Below, piece by piece: positions 1 through 7,679 of a DNA stretch of 64,000 bases. The stretch's first letter is position 1. Each line of letters begins with the position of its first letter. The DNA lies in NCBI RefSeq assembly GCF_900102105.1, contig NZ_FNBB01000003.1:496001-560000 (forward strand), in the 5' to 3' direction. This DNA comes from Agrobacterium pusense (GTDB lineage: Bacteria; Pseudomonadota; Alphaproteobacteria; Rhizobiales; Rhizobiaceae). The translations under genes and the position numbers were made by a program. A model generated the notes under the pieces. It did no database searches, had not been told where the DNA came from, and was given only the letters and a program-made list of their open reading frames with translations.

Positions 1-627
1 TTCATGCAGGCGTTTCAGCGCATCCTCGCCGGTATCGCATTCGGAAAACAGGCCGAGTTCCTCGACGCTGATGCCGATAATATCCTCCCGGCTGAAGCCG
101 GTCATTTCCAGAAAGCCCTGGTTGACACGAATGAAGCGCTGGTCTTCAAGCCTGCAGATGAGACCAGGTGCGGGATTTGCGTTAAAAGCACTCTCGAAAC
201 GTGCCTCCGCTTCGTAGCGCGGCGTCTCGTCACGAATGATCAGCACCAGCACATCCGGTTTCGCGCCGGCATCTTCCAGGATAAGGCCACGCACGGTGTG
301 CACCCAGCATTCGGTTTCATCGTCACTCGGCGATATTTCCACCGTGACGTCTTCAAAGGTTTCGCCGGCAAGAAGCCGCTCAAGCGGATACTGCCCTGCT
401 TCTAGAAGATGATTATTGCGATACCGAAGCGTGAAATTCCGCCGGTAGCTTTCGGTATCGTCGCCGAGTTCGGATACCGATTCTATGCGGTGCATCACAA
501 GCGCCGCCCTGTTGGCCCAGGCGATTGTTCCGTCGTTTTCGAGAAGGATCAGCCCGTCGCTCAGCCCGGTTACGAGATTTTGCAATACGAGCCGGTTGAT
601 CTTGGGAATGGTCACGCTGTCGTCCAT
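1..627 (-). CDS. PAS-domain sensory/signalling protein, N-terminal part (runs off the left edge)
   Basis: Reading the reverse strand from an ATG at 627 gives 209 uninterrupted codons to the window edge, starting MDDSVTIPKINRLV. An AGGGG ribosome site sits four bases before the ATG. Two PAS-like units are visible. The first covers residues ~10-120, with GLSDGLILLENDGTIAWANR typical of a PAS N-terminal cap and ligand strand. The second covers ~140-209, with NPAPGLICRLEDQRFIRVNQ then FLEMTGFSREDIIG. PAS domains bind small ligands or cofactors and feed a C-terminal output module (histidine kinase, GGDEF or HTH) that lies outside the window, so the output is unknown. No membrane segment is seen in the visible part, which suggests a cytoplasmic sensor. 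It is divergent from the LysR gene at 942. Confidence 0.8.
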   Translation of the reverse strand, partial: MDDSVTIPKINRLVLQNLVTGLSDGLILLENDGTIAWANRAALVMHRIESVSELGDDTESYRRNFTLRYRNNHLLEAGQYPLERLLAGETFEDVTVEISPSDDETECWVHTVRGLILEDAGAKPDVLVLIIRDETPRYEAEARFESAFNANPAPGLICRLEDQRFIRVNQGFLEMTGFSREDIIGISVEELGLFSECDTGEDALKRLHE

Positions 628-941
628 GTCGCCCCTGGCATCTAGAAACTTTATGCCTTTATAACGCCAAGTTCCGCCAAGTGTTGCAAGGCACGGATAG
701 ACGACACGATAACGCGCCGCTTGACCGCGATAAGCGCGCCGGAATCGGATGGTGCGGATTTGTTGGCTGTCCGTCATCCCGTCACCTCAAGGTTCATTTT
801 CGCCCCCTGCAAACGCGGCGGTGATCACTTGCTTATGGGCGCGCGCATCGGACATACTGCCTCTTGAACCACAGATGCCAAGGGCGAGACAACGCCAGAG
901 ACTTGAAGCTGGATCGCGCAGCCATCCGAGAAGATTGAGCC
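628..941. other. Intergenic region between divergent PAS-protein and LysR genes
   Basis: 314 bases with no convincing gene. Short frames here are antisense or out-of-frame noise and match no family I recognise. The stretch must hold the promoters of both flanking genes, but I could not single out a strong -35/-10 pair. Confidence 0.5.
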
Positions 942-1850
942 ATGAATACCCGATTCCTCGAAACCTTTCTCTGGGCTGCCCGATTGAGCAGCTTTTCGGC
1001 AGCCGCGGAACGCTTGCACACGACCCAGGCATCTGTTTCAAACCGCATCGCCGCGCTGGAGCGGGAGCTTGGCGTCGTCCTGTTCACGCGTGATGTGCGC
1101 TGCGTCAACCTGACTCCCGCCGGTCGTCTGGCGCTGCAACATGCCGAAAAGATCGTCAATCTCACCGGCGAATTCCGGCAAATCGTCAGCAATCGGGAAG
1201 CGCTGAGGGGGACGGTGAGGATCGGTGCTGCCGATACGATCGTGTATGCCTGGCTGCCGCTTCTCATCCGCCGCATGAACGAGCAATATCCCGGCGTCAG
1301 TCTGGATCTGACAATCGATACCAGCCTGAAACTCTCCCAGCGTATCCAGAACGGCGAGGTGGATGTCGGCTTCATCATGGGGCCGATCATGGCTGCTGAC
1401 ATCTATAACTCACCGCTTTGCACCTTCGAATCCTGCTGGGTGGGCGCGGTCGAACTGCCGCTGCCGGAAACCGGCGTGACGCTTGAAGATATCGCGCATT
1501 TTCCGTTGCTTACCTTCTCCACCGGCTCGCAGCCGCATCAGGCGTTGCGGGCGCTTCTGGATTCGCACGGCCTGTCCGACAGCCGCATTTATAATTCGAA
1601 TTCACTGTCGATCATGACACGCCTCGTGGCCACGGCCGTCGGCGTCGGTGCGCTGCCGCGTGTCTTGGTGGACGGCATCATCAAATCTGGCGAAGCGCGT
1701 ATTCTCGACATCACGCCATCGGTGCCGCCCCTGACCTTTCACACGGTTTACCAGGAGCGAGGCGACAATGCGCTCGCCCGCGCGATCGCCGACATGGCGA
1801 CGGAGATCGTCAGTGAAACCACGATTCAATGGATGACCGCCGCAGCTTAA
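942..1850 (+). CDS. LysR-family transcriptional regulator
   Basis: 302 residues, the usual LysR length. The N-terminal winged helix-turn-helix covers residues ~1-62 (FLETFLWAARLSSFSAAAER, then LHTTQASVSNRIAALERELG and LFTR). The periplasmic-binding-protein-like effector domain covers ~90-295. A purine-rich stretch before the ATG serves as ribosome site. It lies 126 bases upstream of, and on the same strand as, the amidase/ABC/dehydrogenase/kinase run, so it is the natural candidate regulator of that run, although LysR genes are more often divergent from their targets. The effector is unknown; by context it would be the imported substrate or an early intermediate. Confidence 0.9.
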   Translation: MNTRFLETFLWAARLSSFSAAAERLHTTQASVSNRIAALERELGVVLFTRDVRCVNLTPAGRLALQHAEKIVNLTGEFRQIVSNREALRGTVRIGAADTIVYAWLPLLIRRMNEQYPGVSLDLTIDTSLKLSQRIQNGEVDVGFIMGPIMAADIYNSPLCTFESCWVGAVELPLPETGVTLEDIAHFPLLTFSTGSQPHQALRALLDSHGLSDSRIYNSNSLSIMTRLVATAVGVGALPRVLVDGIIKSGEARILDITPSVPPLTFHTVYQERGDNALARAIADMATEIVSETTIQWMTAAA

Positions 1851-1881
1851 TTTTTATGCTGCATTGCAAGATGATTAATCT

Positions 1882-1891
1882 ATAAGCTTAT
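1882..1891. promoter_or_regulatory. Possible LysR operator palindrome upstream of the catabolic operon
   Basis: ATAAGCTTAT is a perfect 10-bp palindrome in an AT-rich stretch between the LysR stop (1850) and the amidase start (1977). It contains the T-N(11)-A spacing frequent in LysR sites when the flanks are included. This is suggestive only, because short AT palindromes occur by chance. Confidence 0.3.
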
Positions 1892-1976
1892 CTTATGGGT
1901 TTCGATAGAGTTTTTCCGTTTGTCACGAAAACAGTTCCCGTTCTTAATTCTCCTCGCAACATGAGAGGAGAGCAAC

Positions 1977-2780
1977 GTGAAAGTCTCACTTGTTCAAATG
2001 AATACCCAGAATGACAAGGCAGAGAACCTGAAGGTTGCTGCCGATTTGATTGAGAAGGCAGTCAAGGCGGACAATCCTGACCTTGTTGTTCTTCCTGAAT
2101 ACTTCGCATTTCTTGGAGATAATCCTCGGGAGATGCATGAAAGCGGCGAGGAATTTCCTGGCGGTGAAATCTATACGCTGCTTTCGGGGCTCGCGAAGAA
2201 GCATGCCATAACGCTCCATGCCGGCTCCATCGTCGAGAAGGAAGGCAACCGCTTCTATAATTCGACCCTCGTTTTCGGCCCTGATGGCAAGCAGATCGCC
2301 CGTTATCGCAAGATTCACCTGTTCGACGTCGATACGCCGAACGGCATCAGCTACCGCGAATCCGATTCCGTCGCCCGCGGCGAAGAGGTCGTAACCTATA
2401 AGGTTGGCGACAAGACGGTCGGTTGCGGCATCTGCTACGATATCCGCTTCCCGGAACTGTTTCGTGCGCTGCGGGACAAGGGCGCGGACGTCATCGTTCT
2501 GCCGGCTGCATTCACGCTGATGACGGGGAAGGACCATTGGGAAGTGCTGGCCCGCGCCCGCGCCGTCGAGACGCAGACCTATTTCCTTGCCGTCGGACAG
2601 ATCGGCACCCATGCGGGTGGAAAGAAAGCCTGCTGGGGACATTCCATGGTCATCGATCCGTGGGGTCACATCGTCGCGCAATGCTCCGACACTGTCGGGA
2701 CAGCCGGCGCTGCTCTCGACTTCGACTATTCGGCCAAGGTGCGCGCCAACGTGCCGGTGGCGAACCACCACGTTCTCTGA
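1977..2780 (+). CDS. Carbon-nitrogen hydrolase (nitrilase superfamily, omega-amidase/Nit-like)
   Basis: 267 residues forming one complete nitrilase-superfamily domain. The Glu-Lys-Cys triad is intact: Glu41 in VVLPEYF, Lys112 in RYRKIHLFD and Cys153 in GCGICYDIRFPELFR. The KIHLFD and ICYDIRFPELFR forms are closest to the Nit2/omega-amidase branch, which hydrolyses omega-amides of 2-oxo acids, rather than to true nitrilases. There is no signal peptide, so it is cytoplasmic. It is the first gene of the run that ends with the kinase at 11730, with AGAGGAG just before the ATG. Release of ammonia from an amide-containing substrate is a reasonable guess for its role. The substrate cannot be read from sequence. 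Confidence 0.88.
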   Translation: MKVSLVQMNTQNDKAENLKVAADLIEKAVKADNPDLVVLPEYFAFLGDNPREMHESGEEFPGGEIYTLLSGLAKKHAITLHAGSIVEKEGNRFYNSTLVFGPDGKQIARYRKIHLFDVDTPNGISYRESDSVARGEEVVTYKVGDKTVGCGICYDIRFPELFRALRDKGADVIVLPAAFTLMTGKDHWEVLARARAVETQTYFLAVGQIGTHAGGKKACWGHSMVIDPWGHIVAQCSDTVGTAGAALDFDYSAKVRANVPVANHHVL

Positions 2781-2795
2781 TCGGAGAAAGACCCA

Positions 2796-3461
2796 ATGTT
2801 TATCGTCAACCCCATGCCGGAACAGATCGGCCCCGACATCATCGAACTTCTTGAAAAGGTCGAAGTCGCCACGATCGGCCATGTGCTCCATTCCGGTTTC
2901 GTCGATCCTGAAATCCGGGCGGTCCTTCCGGGCAAGCGCGTGGCGGGCACCGCCGTCACGCTTCGCATCCCGAATGCGGATTCGACCATGCTGCACTACC
3001 TGACGCAACTCGTGCGTCCGGGCGATATCGTTCTCATCGACCGTTGCGGTGATACCCGCCACGCCTGCTGGGGCGGCGTCATCACCAACACCATGAAGAT
3101 GGCCGGTGTCAAAGCCGGTGTCGTCGATGGTCCGGCGACCGATTTTTCGGAGTTCACCAAGGTGGACATGCCCATGTGGTGCCGCGGCCCGTCGCCGATC
3201 ACCACGAAGATCCTCGGTCTGGAAGGCGCGATCAATATTCCGATCAGCGTTGGCGGCCAGGTGATCAATCCGGGTGATGCGATCCTGTGCGATGAGAGCG
3301 GCGTGGTCGCCCTTCATCCGAGCCAGGCTCGCGCCATGGCGGAGCGCGCCATCGGCATGCAGGAAGCCGAGATCGTGCTTCTGGAGCGCCTGCGCAACGG
3401 CGAGAAGCTGCCGGATATTTCGGGCGCCAACAAATTCGTCCAGGCCAAGCTCAGCGCCTGA
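2796..3461 (+). CDS. RraA/HMG-aldolase-like family protein, atypical active site
   Basis: 221 residues, the size of the RraA / 4-hydroxy-4-methyl-2-oxoglutarate aldolase fold (often misnamed dimethylmenaquinone methyltransferase). Family landmarks are visible: VATIGHVL near the N-terminus, RVAGTAVT at ~48-55, PGDIVLID at ~75-82, WGGVIT at ~92-97 and GVVVDGxxRD-like GVVDGPATD at ~108-116. In class II aldolases of this fold the Arg of the RD pair binds pyruvate. Here it is Thr115 before Asp116, so aldolase chemistry may be altered or absent. The gene starts 15 bases after the amidase stop with its own GGAGAAAG site, so they are surely co-transcribed. It probably acts on a short oxo-acid in the same pathway. 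Confidence 0.8.
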   Translation: MFIVNPMPEQIGPDIIELLEKVEVATIGHVLHSGFVDPEIRAVLPGKRVAGTAVTLRIPNADSTMLHYLTQLVRPGDIVLIDRCGDTRHACWGGVITNTMKMAGVKAGVVDGPATDFSEFTKVDMPMWCRGPSPITTKILGLEGAINIPISVGGQVINPGDAILCDESGVVALHPSQARAMAERAIGMQEAEIVLLERLRNGEKLPDISGANKFVQAKLSA

Positions 3462-3472
3462 CACAGGCTTAC

Positions 3473-3498
3473 GGGTGGCGGATCCGTTCGCCACTCCC
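3473..3498 (+). other. Intercistronic hairpin before the binding-protein gene
   Basis: GGGTGGCG and CGCCACTCCC pair with one bulged base around an 8-base loop, between the RraA-like gene and the binding-protein gene. There is no T tract, so it is more likely an RNA-processing or stability hairpin than a terminator. Confidence 0.4.
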
Positions 3499-3523
3499 AA
3501 TAACAATAGAGGAGAACAGGACA

Positions 3524-4564
3524 ATGAAGAAAACGATACTTCTGAGTGGGATTCTCATGCTCGGTGCGGCTGCCCTGCCGGCGCAGGCCCAGCAGACCGT
3601 GACGTTCCTCGGCTATAGCGGCCTTTTCCAGGAGCGTTACACGAAGGCCGTCATCGAGCCTTTCATGGCCGCCAACCCTGACATCAAGGTCGAATATTTC
3701 CCGCAGCAGGGTTCTGCCGCCATGCTCGGCGCGCTGCGCGCCCAGAAAGCTGCTCCACAATCCGATATCGCGCTGATGGATGTCTCTGTTGCCAAAACCG
3801 GCACGGATGAAGGCCTGTTTGACAAGATCGATGAAAGCGTGACGAAGAATGTCGCCGACCTTTATCCGAACGCCCGCTTCGAAGGTGTGGCCGGTGTTGG
3901 CGTGACTTTCGACAATCTGGTTCTCATTTACAATACCGATGCGGTCAAGACCGCCCCGGATAGCTGGAATGCCCTGAAGGACAGCGCATTCAAGGGCAAG
4001 GTCGCCATGCTGAGCGCCCCTGACATCGTCGGCATCGGCACCACGATCATCATGGATCACATGAATGGCGGCACTGATTTCATCAAGAACATCGATGCCG
4101 GCATCAAGGCCATGGCGGAAGTGGCGCCGAACGTTCAGACCTGGGAACCGAAACCGGAAGTCTATCCGAATGTCGTCAATGGCCAGGTATCGCTGGGCGT
4201 GGGCTGGAACGCCCGCAGCCAGGTGAACGCCGATGGTTCCAAGGGCAAGATGAAGGTCGTTCTTCCGAAGGAAGGTACGATCCTCCAGATCAATACGCTC
4301 AACCTCGTCAAAGGAGGCCCTTCGTCCGAGGCGGCCCGCAAGTTCGTCGATTATGCATTGAGCCCGGAAGCCCAGGCCGCCTTCACCGCCGCCATGTATT
4401 ATGCGCCGACCAATGCCAAGGCCACGGTGGCTGCCGATGTCAGCGATCGCACGGTCGTCAAGGCGATGGACAAGGTCATTCCGGTTGACTGGATCGGCCT
4501 CTCGAAGGTTCGTGACCAGATCACGCAGGACTGGCGTCGCAAGGTCATTCCGCTCAGCCGCTGA
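3524..4564 (+). CDS. ABC transporter periplasmic substrate-binding protein (polyamine/iron-type cluster)
   Basis: 346 residues with a clear Sec signal peptide (MKKTILLSGILMLGAAAL, cleaved after PAQA or AQA). The mature part is a two-lobed binding protein of the PotD/AfuA-like group, with VTFLGYSGLFQERYTKAVIE at its start, LVLIYNTD at ~143 and the C-terminal LSPEAQAAF typical of this group. AGAGGAG precedes the ATG. It feeds the ATPase and permeases at 4761-7534. Members of this group bind polyamines, other small amines, Fe3+ or phosphonates, so the family does not fix the ligand. The oxidoreductases and kinase downstream argue for an organic hydroxylated ligand rather than a metal. Confidence 0.9.
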   Translation: MKKTILLSGILMLGAAALPAQAQQTVTFLGYSGLFQERYTKAVIEPFMAANPDIKVEYFPQQGSAAMLGALRAQKAAPQSDIALMDVSVAKTGTDEGLFDKIDESVTKNVADLYPNARFEGVAGVGVTFDNLVLIYNTDAVKTAPDSWNALKDSAFKGKVAMLSAPDIVGIGTTIIMDHMNGGTDFIKNIDAGIKAMAEVAPNVQTWEPKPEVYPNVVNGQVSLGVGWNARSQVNADGSKGKMKVVLPKEGTILQINTLNLVKGGPSSEAARKFVDYALSPEAQAAFTAAMYYAPTNAKATVAADVSDRTVVKAMDKVIPVDWIGLSKVRDQITQDWRRKVIPLSR

Positions 4565-4760
4565 GGCTTTTCGCGCCTGGCGCGAGCAATGGCAAGACTT
4601 CCGCACCCCTTGTCGGCTGCGGAAGCAGCATACCAAACCTTTCGGCTCATCTTCCCCATCGACGCTCGGATCGGTGCCGAGGTGGGTCGGCGCGCAAGGG
4701 ACAGGACATGTTCAAGACGCCAAGTGTCTGACATGCTCTGGAGAAAGGCAAAAAGCCAGA

Positions 4761-5852
4761 ATGGGAACTTCAGACATCATGCAGCCAGGATTTCTCTCAA
4801 TTCGTTCGCTGACCAAGCGCTATGAAACCATGGTCGCCGTGGATAATCTCAATCTCGAGATACCCAAGGGCGAACTGGTCGCCTTTCTCGGTCCGTCCGG
4901 CTGCGGCAAGTCGACGTCGCTGCGCATGATTGCCGGGCTTGCCCCGGTGACGTCGGGTTCGATCCTGATCGATGGCAAGGACGTAACCCGGCTTGAGCCC
5001 TACAAGCGTGATATTGGCCTTGTTTTTCAGAGCTATGCGCTGTTCCCGCATATGACGGTTCTCAAGAACGTCATGTTCGGTCTTGAAATGCGCAAGGTGC
5101 CGGCTGCGGAAGCGGAACGGCGTGCCCGTGAGGCAATCGCCATGGTGCGTCTGGAAGGGCGCGAGGACCGCCGACCGGCCCAGCTTTCCGGCGGCCAGCA
5201 GCAGCGTGTCGCACTGGCACGTGCTCTCGTCATCCAGCCCTCCATTCTCCTGTTCGACGAGCCTCTTTCCAATCTCGACGCCAAGCTGCGCGACGAGATG
5301 CGCTCTGAAATACGCCGTATCCAGAAACAGCTCGGCATCACTTCGATCTTCGTCACCCATGATCAGGTGGAGGCGCTCAGCATGTGCGACAAGGTCGCCG
5401 TTCTCAATGGCGGGCGTCTGGAACAGCTCGGCACGCCGCACGACCTCTACGAGCGCCCGGCGACGGCATTCGTCGCCTCTTTCGTCGGCCGCACCAACCG
5501 CCTGGTCGGAAACGCGGTCGGCGATCACATCACGGTCGGTGATGCGGTATTGCGGGCGCCCGGTTCGCACAACGGCAAGATCGACCTTATGGTCCGGCCG
5601 CATCGCATGGCCATGACGGTGGCCGGTGACGTCGCGCCCGATTTCGAGGGAGCACCGGTCAATCGTATCACCGGTGAAGTCCGCGATGTCTATTATGCCG
5701 GTGACATCCTCCATTACGAGATCGCCGCGGGCGGCCAGACGCTGTCCGTAGAGCGTGCCACATCAGGCGGCGAAACGCCGGTGGCGGCGGGCAGCGCGGT
5801 CAGCCTCGTCTGGCGCGTGGAGGACACGCTGGTCTTCGGAGCAAACCAATGA
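4761..5852 (+). CDS. ABC transporter ATP-binding protein (PotA-like)
   Basis: 363 residues from the ATG at 4761, chosen because GGAGAAAGG lies 12 bases upstream and the frame upstream is not protein-like. Walker A is GPSGCGKSTSL, the Q-loop is FQSYALFPHMTV, the signature is LSGGQQQRVALARAL, Walker B is ILLFDEPLSNLD, and the switch histidine is FVTHDQ. A C-terminal TOBE-type regulatory domain occupies ~285-360, as in PotA and UgpC. It energises import of the ligand bound by the 3524-4564 protein. Its 3' end overlaps the next permease by ATGA, indicating translational coupling. The 196-base gap before it contains a small TCGCG/CGCGA hairpin near 4570-4585. Confidence 0.93.
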   Translation: MGTSDIMQPGFLSIRSLTKRYETMVAVDNLNLEIPKGELVAFLGPSGCGKSTSLRMIAGLAPVTSGSILIDGKDVTRLEPYKRDIGLVFQSYALFPHMTVLKNVMFGLEMRKVPAAEAERRAREAIAMVRLEGREDRRPAQLSGGQQQRVALARALVIQPSILLFDEPLSNLDAKLRDEMRSEIRRIQKQLGITSIFVTHDQVEALSMCDKVAVLNGGRLEQLGTPHDLYERPATAFVASFVGRTNRLVGNAVGDHITVGDAVLRAPGSHNGKIDLMVRPHRMAMTVAGDVAPDFEGAPVNRITGEVRDVYYAGDILHYEIAAGGQTLSVERATSGGETPVAAGSAVSLVWRVEDTLVFGANQ

Positions 5853-6727
5853 CAGCGGCGGTCATGATCACGGCTCCCGGCAGCCGTACATCCTCCATGG
5901 TGTTTCTCGCAACGCTTCTTCTCGGGCCGATCATTGCGGTCAACGGCCTTGCCTTTGTGATGCCGGTCTTCAACCTGCTCCTGCTTTCTTTCCGCGAAAG
6001 CATCGGCGGCGGCGGTCTTGGCGAAGCCCACACACTCGACAACTGGACATCGACGCTGACCGACGGTTTTTATATCGAACTGATCGGCGAGAGCATTCTG
6101 ACCAGCCTCTTGATCACCGTCCTCACGCTCATCGCTTCCTATCCCATCGCGCTCTATCTTCACCGGGCGCAGGGTCGCTGGAAGACGCTGCTGCTGGTAC
6201 TGGTCATCTCGCCGCTTTTGACCTCGGCCGTGGTGCGTACCTATGGCTGGATCGCGATCCTTGCCGATGACGGCCTCATCAACAATATCCTCTTCGCATT
6301 CGGTGCGGAAAGCGGTGTGCGGCTGCTGTTCAACAAGGTCGGCGTTGTCATCGGTCTCACCGAAATCTTGATGCCCTATATGATCCTGGCGCTGCTTGCC
6401 GGTTTTGGCAGGCTCGATCCGCGTGTCGAGGAGGCGGCCGAAACACTCGGCGCATCGCCCTGGAAGGTGTTCTGGCGCATCATCGTGCCGCTCACCATGC
6501 CTGGTGTCGCGCTCGGTTGCCTGCTCTCTTTCGTCCTCGCCGTCAGTTCGTTCATCACCCCCAAGCTGCTTGGCGGCGGGCGTGTCTTCCTTCTGGCGAC
6601 GGAAATTTACGATCAGGCCATCGTGACGCTCAACTGGCCGCTCGCTGCGACGTTGTCGATGATCATTCTCGTGATCTTCGGTGCAGCTCTGGTGCTTTAT
6701 TCCCGGCTTCTGCGGGCCATTCTTTAG
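5849..6727 (+). CDS. ABC transporter permease (PotB-like)
   Basis: 292 residues with about six hydrophobic membrane segments and the EAA loop (EEAAETLGASPWKVFWRIIV at ~193-212) that docks on the ATPase. It starts inside the ATPase stop codon (ATGA). Paired with the second permease at 6740 it forms the inner-membrane channel of the importer. Length and loop spacing match the PotB/binding-protein-dependent transport family. Its N-terminal tail before the first membrane segment is short. Confidence 0.92.
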   Translation: MTAAVMITAPGSRTSSMVFLATLLLGPIIAVNGLAFVMPVFNLLLLSFRESIGGGGLGEAHTLDNWTSTLTDGFYIELIGESILTSLLITVLTLIASYPIALYLHRAQGRWKTLLLVLVISPLLTSAVVRTYGWIAILADDGLINNILFAFGAESGVRLLFNKVGVVIGLTEILMPYMILALLAGFGRLDPRVEEAAETLGASPWKVFWRIIVPLTMPGVALGCLLSFVLAVSSFITPKLLGGGRVFLLATEIYDQAIVTLNWPLAATLSMIILVIFGAALVLYSRLLRAIL

Positions 6728-6739
6728 GGGAGATCGAAG

Positions 6740-7534
6740 ATGGAAGAACGTCCCGTTCCACTGGCGCTGAAAATCGTCGCCTTCATCATGTTCCTTTTTC
6801 TGCTGGCGCCCGTGGTGCTCGTGGTGCCGATCTCGTTTTCGGCCGATAGCTACATGGCTTTCCCGCCTTCGGGCTGGAGCCTGCGCTGGTATGTGGATCT
6901 CATGCATAATTCGAAGATGATGGGAGCGCTGGGCACCAGCACCCTTCTCGCCATCATCGTCACCGTGCTGTCCATGCTGATCGCCCTGCCGGCCTCGTAT
7001 GCCATCGTTCGCATGCGGGTCATCGGCGCGGACGCGCTTCTCGCCTTCTTCACCGCGCCGCTGCTGCTGCCGACAATCGTTCTCGGCCTTGCGATCCTCA
7101 TCGTCTTTGCCGGTGCCGGTCTGCTCGGCACCTTCACCGGTCTGGTGATCGCGCATCTCATCATCGTGCTGCCTTATGCGCTGCGTGTGCTTACCACCTC
7201 GCTTGCCGGCCTGCCGCTGATCTTCGAAGAGGCCGCCTCCACCCTGGGCGCATCGCCGCTCACGGTTTTCCGCCGCGTGACCATGCCGATGATTGCGCCG
7301 GGTGTCGTGGCGACGGCGGCGCTTTCCTTTTTGGTGTCGTTCGATGAAGCCGTGATTTCGCTGTTTCTCACGGGTCCGCGCATCACCACGCTTCCGGTCG
7401 CCATGTATCAGCATGTGGAGACCCAGGCGGATCCGCTTGTTGCGGCCATTTCCGTTCTCTTGATCGTGCTCACACTTGCCGTCGTCTTCATCGTTGACCG
7501 CACGGCGGGCCTGACAAAGACTTTTGTGAAATAA
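6740..7534 (+). CDS. ABC transporter permease (PotC-like)
   Basis: 264 residues, six predicted membrane segments, with an EAA loop (FEEAASTLGASPLTVFRRVT at ~161-180). It follows the first permease by 12 bases with a GGGGAG ribosome site. Together with 5849-6727 it makes the heterodimeric channel of a polyamine-type importer. The C-terminus ends in VDRTAGLTKTFVK, as is common in rhizobial PotC relatives. Confidence 0.92.
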   Translation: MEERPVPLALKIVAFIMFLFLLAPVVLVVPISFSADSYMAFPPSGWSLRWYVDLMHNSKMMGALGTSTLLAIIVTVLSMLIALPASYAIVRMRVIGADALLAFFTAPLLLPTIVLGLAILIVFAGAGLLGTFTGLVIAHLIIVLPYALRVLTTSLAGLPLIFEEAASTLGASPLTVFRRVTMPMIAPGVVATAALSFLVSFDEAVISLFLTGPRITTLPVAMYQHVETQADPLVAAISVLLIVLTLAVVFIVDRTAGLTKTFVK

Positions 7535-7540
7535 AGTTGC

Positions 7541-7568
7541 GGGGTCGCCGGCCGGTGCCGGCTGCCCC
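7541..7568 (+). other. GC-rich intercistronic hairpin between transport and dehydrogenase genes
   Basis: GGGG-TC-GCCGGC, loop CGGT, GCCGGC-TG-CCCC: ten paired bases with one internal mismatch step, seven bases after the permease stop. No T tract follows. It may partly attenuate or protect transcripts between the ABC block and the catabolic block. Confidence 0.5.
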
Positions 7569-7679
7569 TGATTGGCAAAAGCGAAGATTTCATTCCCGTT
7601 TATCAACACCGCTGCTGCATCGGTGCGACTCGTCACGCCTGTTGATCTCGCTTTGAACGACGAAGGCAAAGGTAAGCCC

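Noticed and set aside
1986-3524. 512-codon minus-strand open frame
   Set aside because: Covers the amidase and RraA-like genes in reverse; composition is shadow-like.
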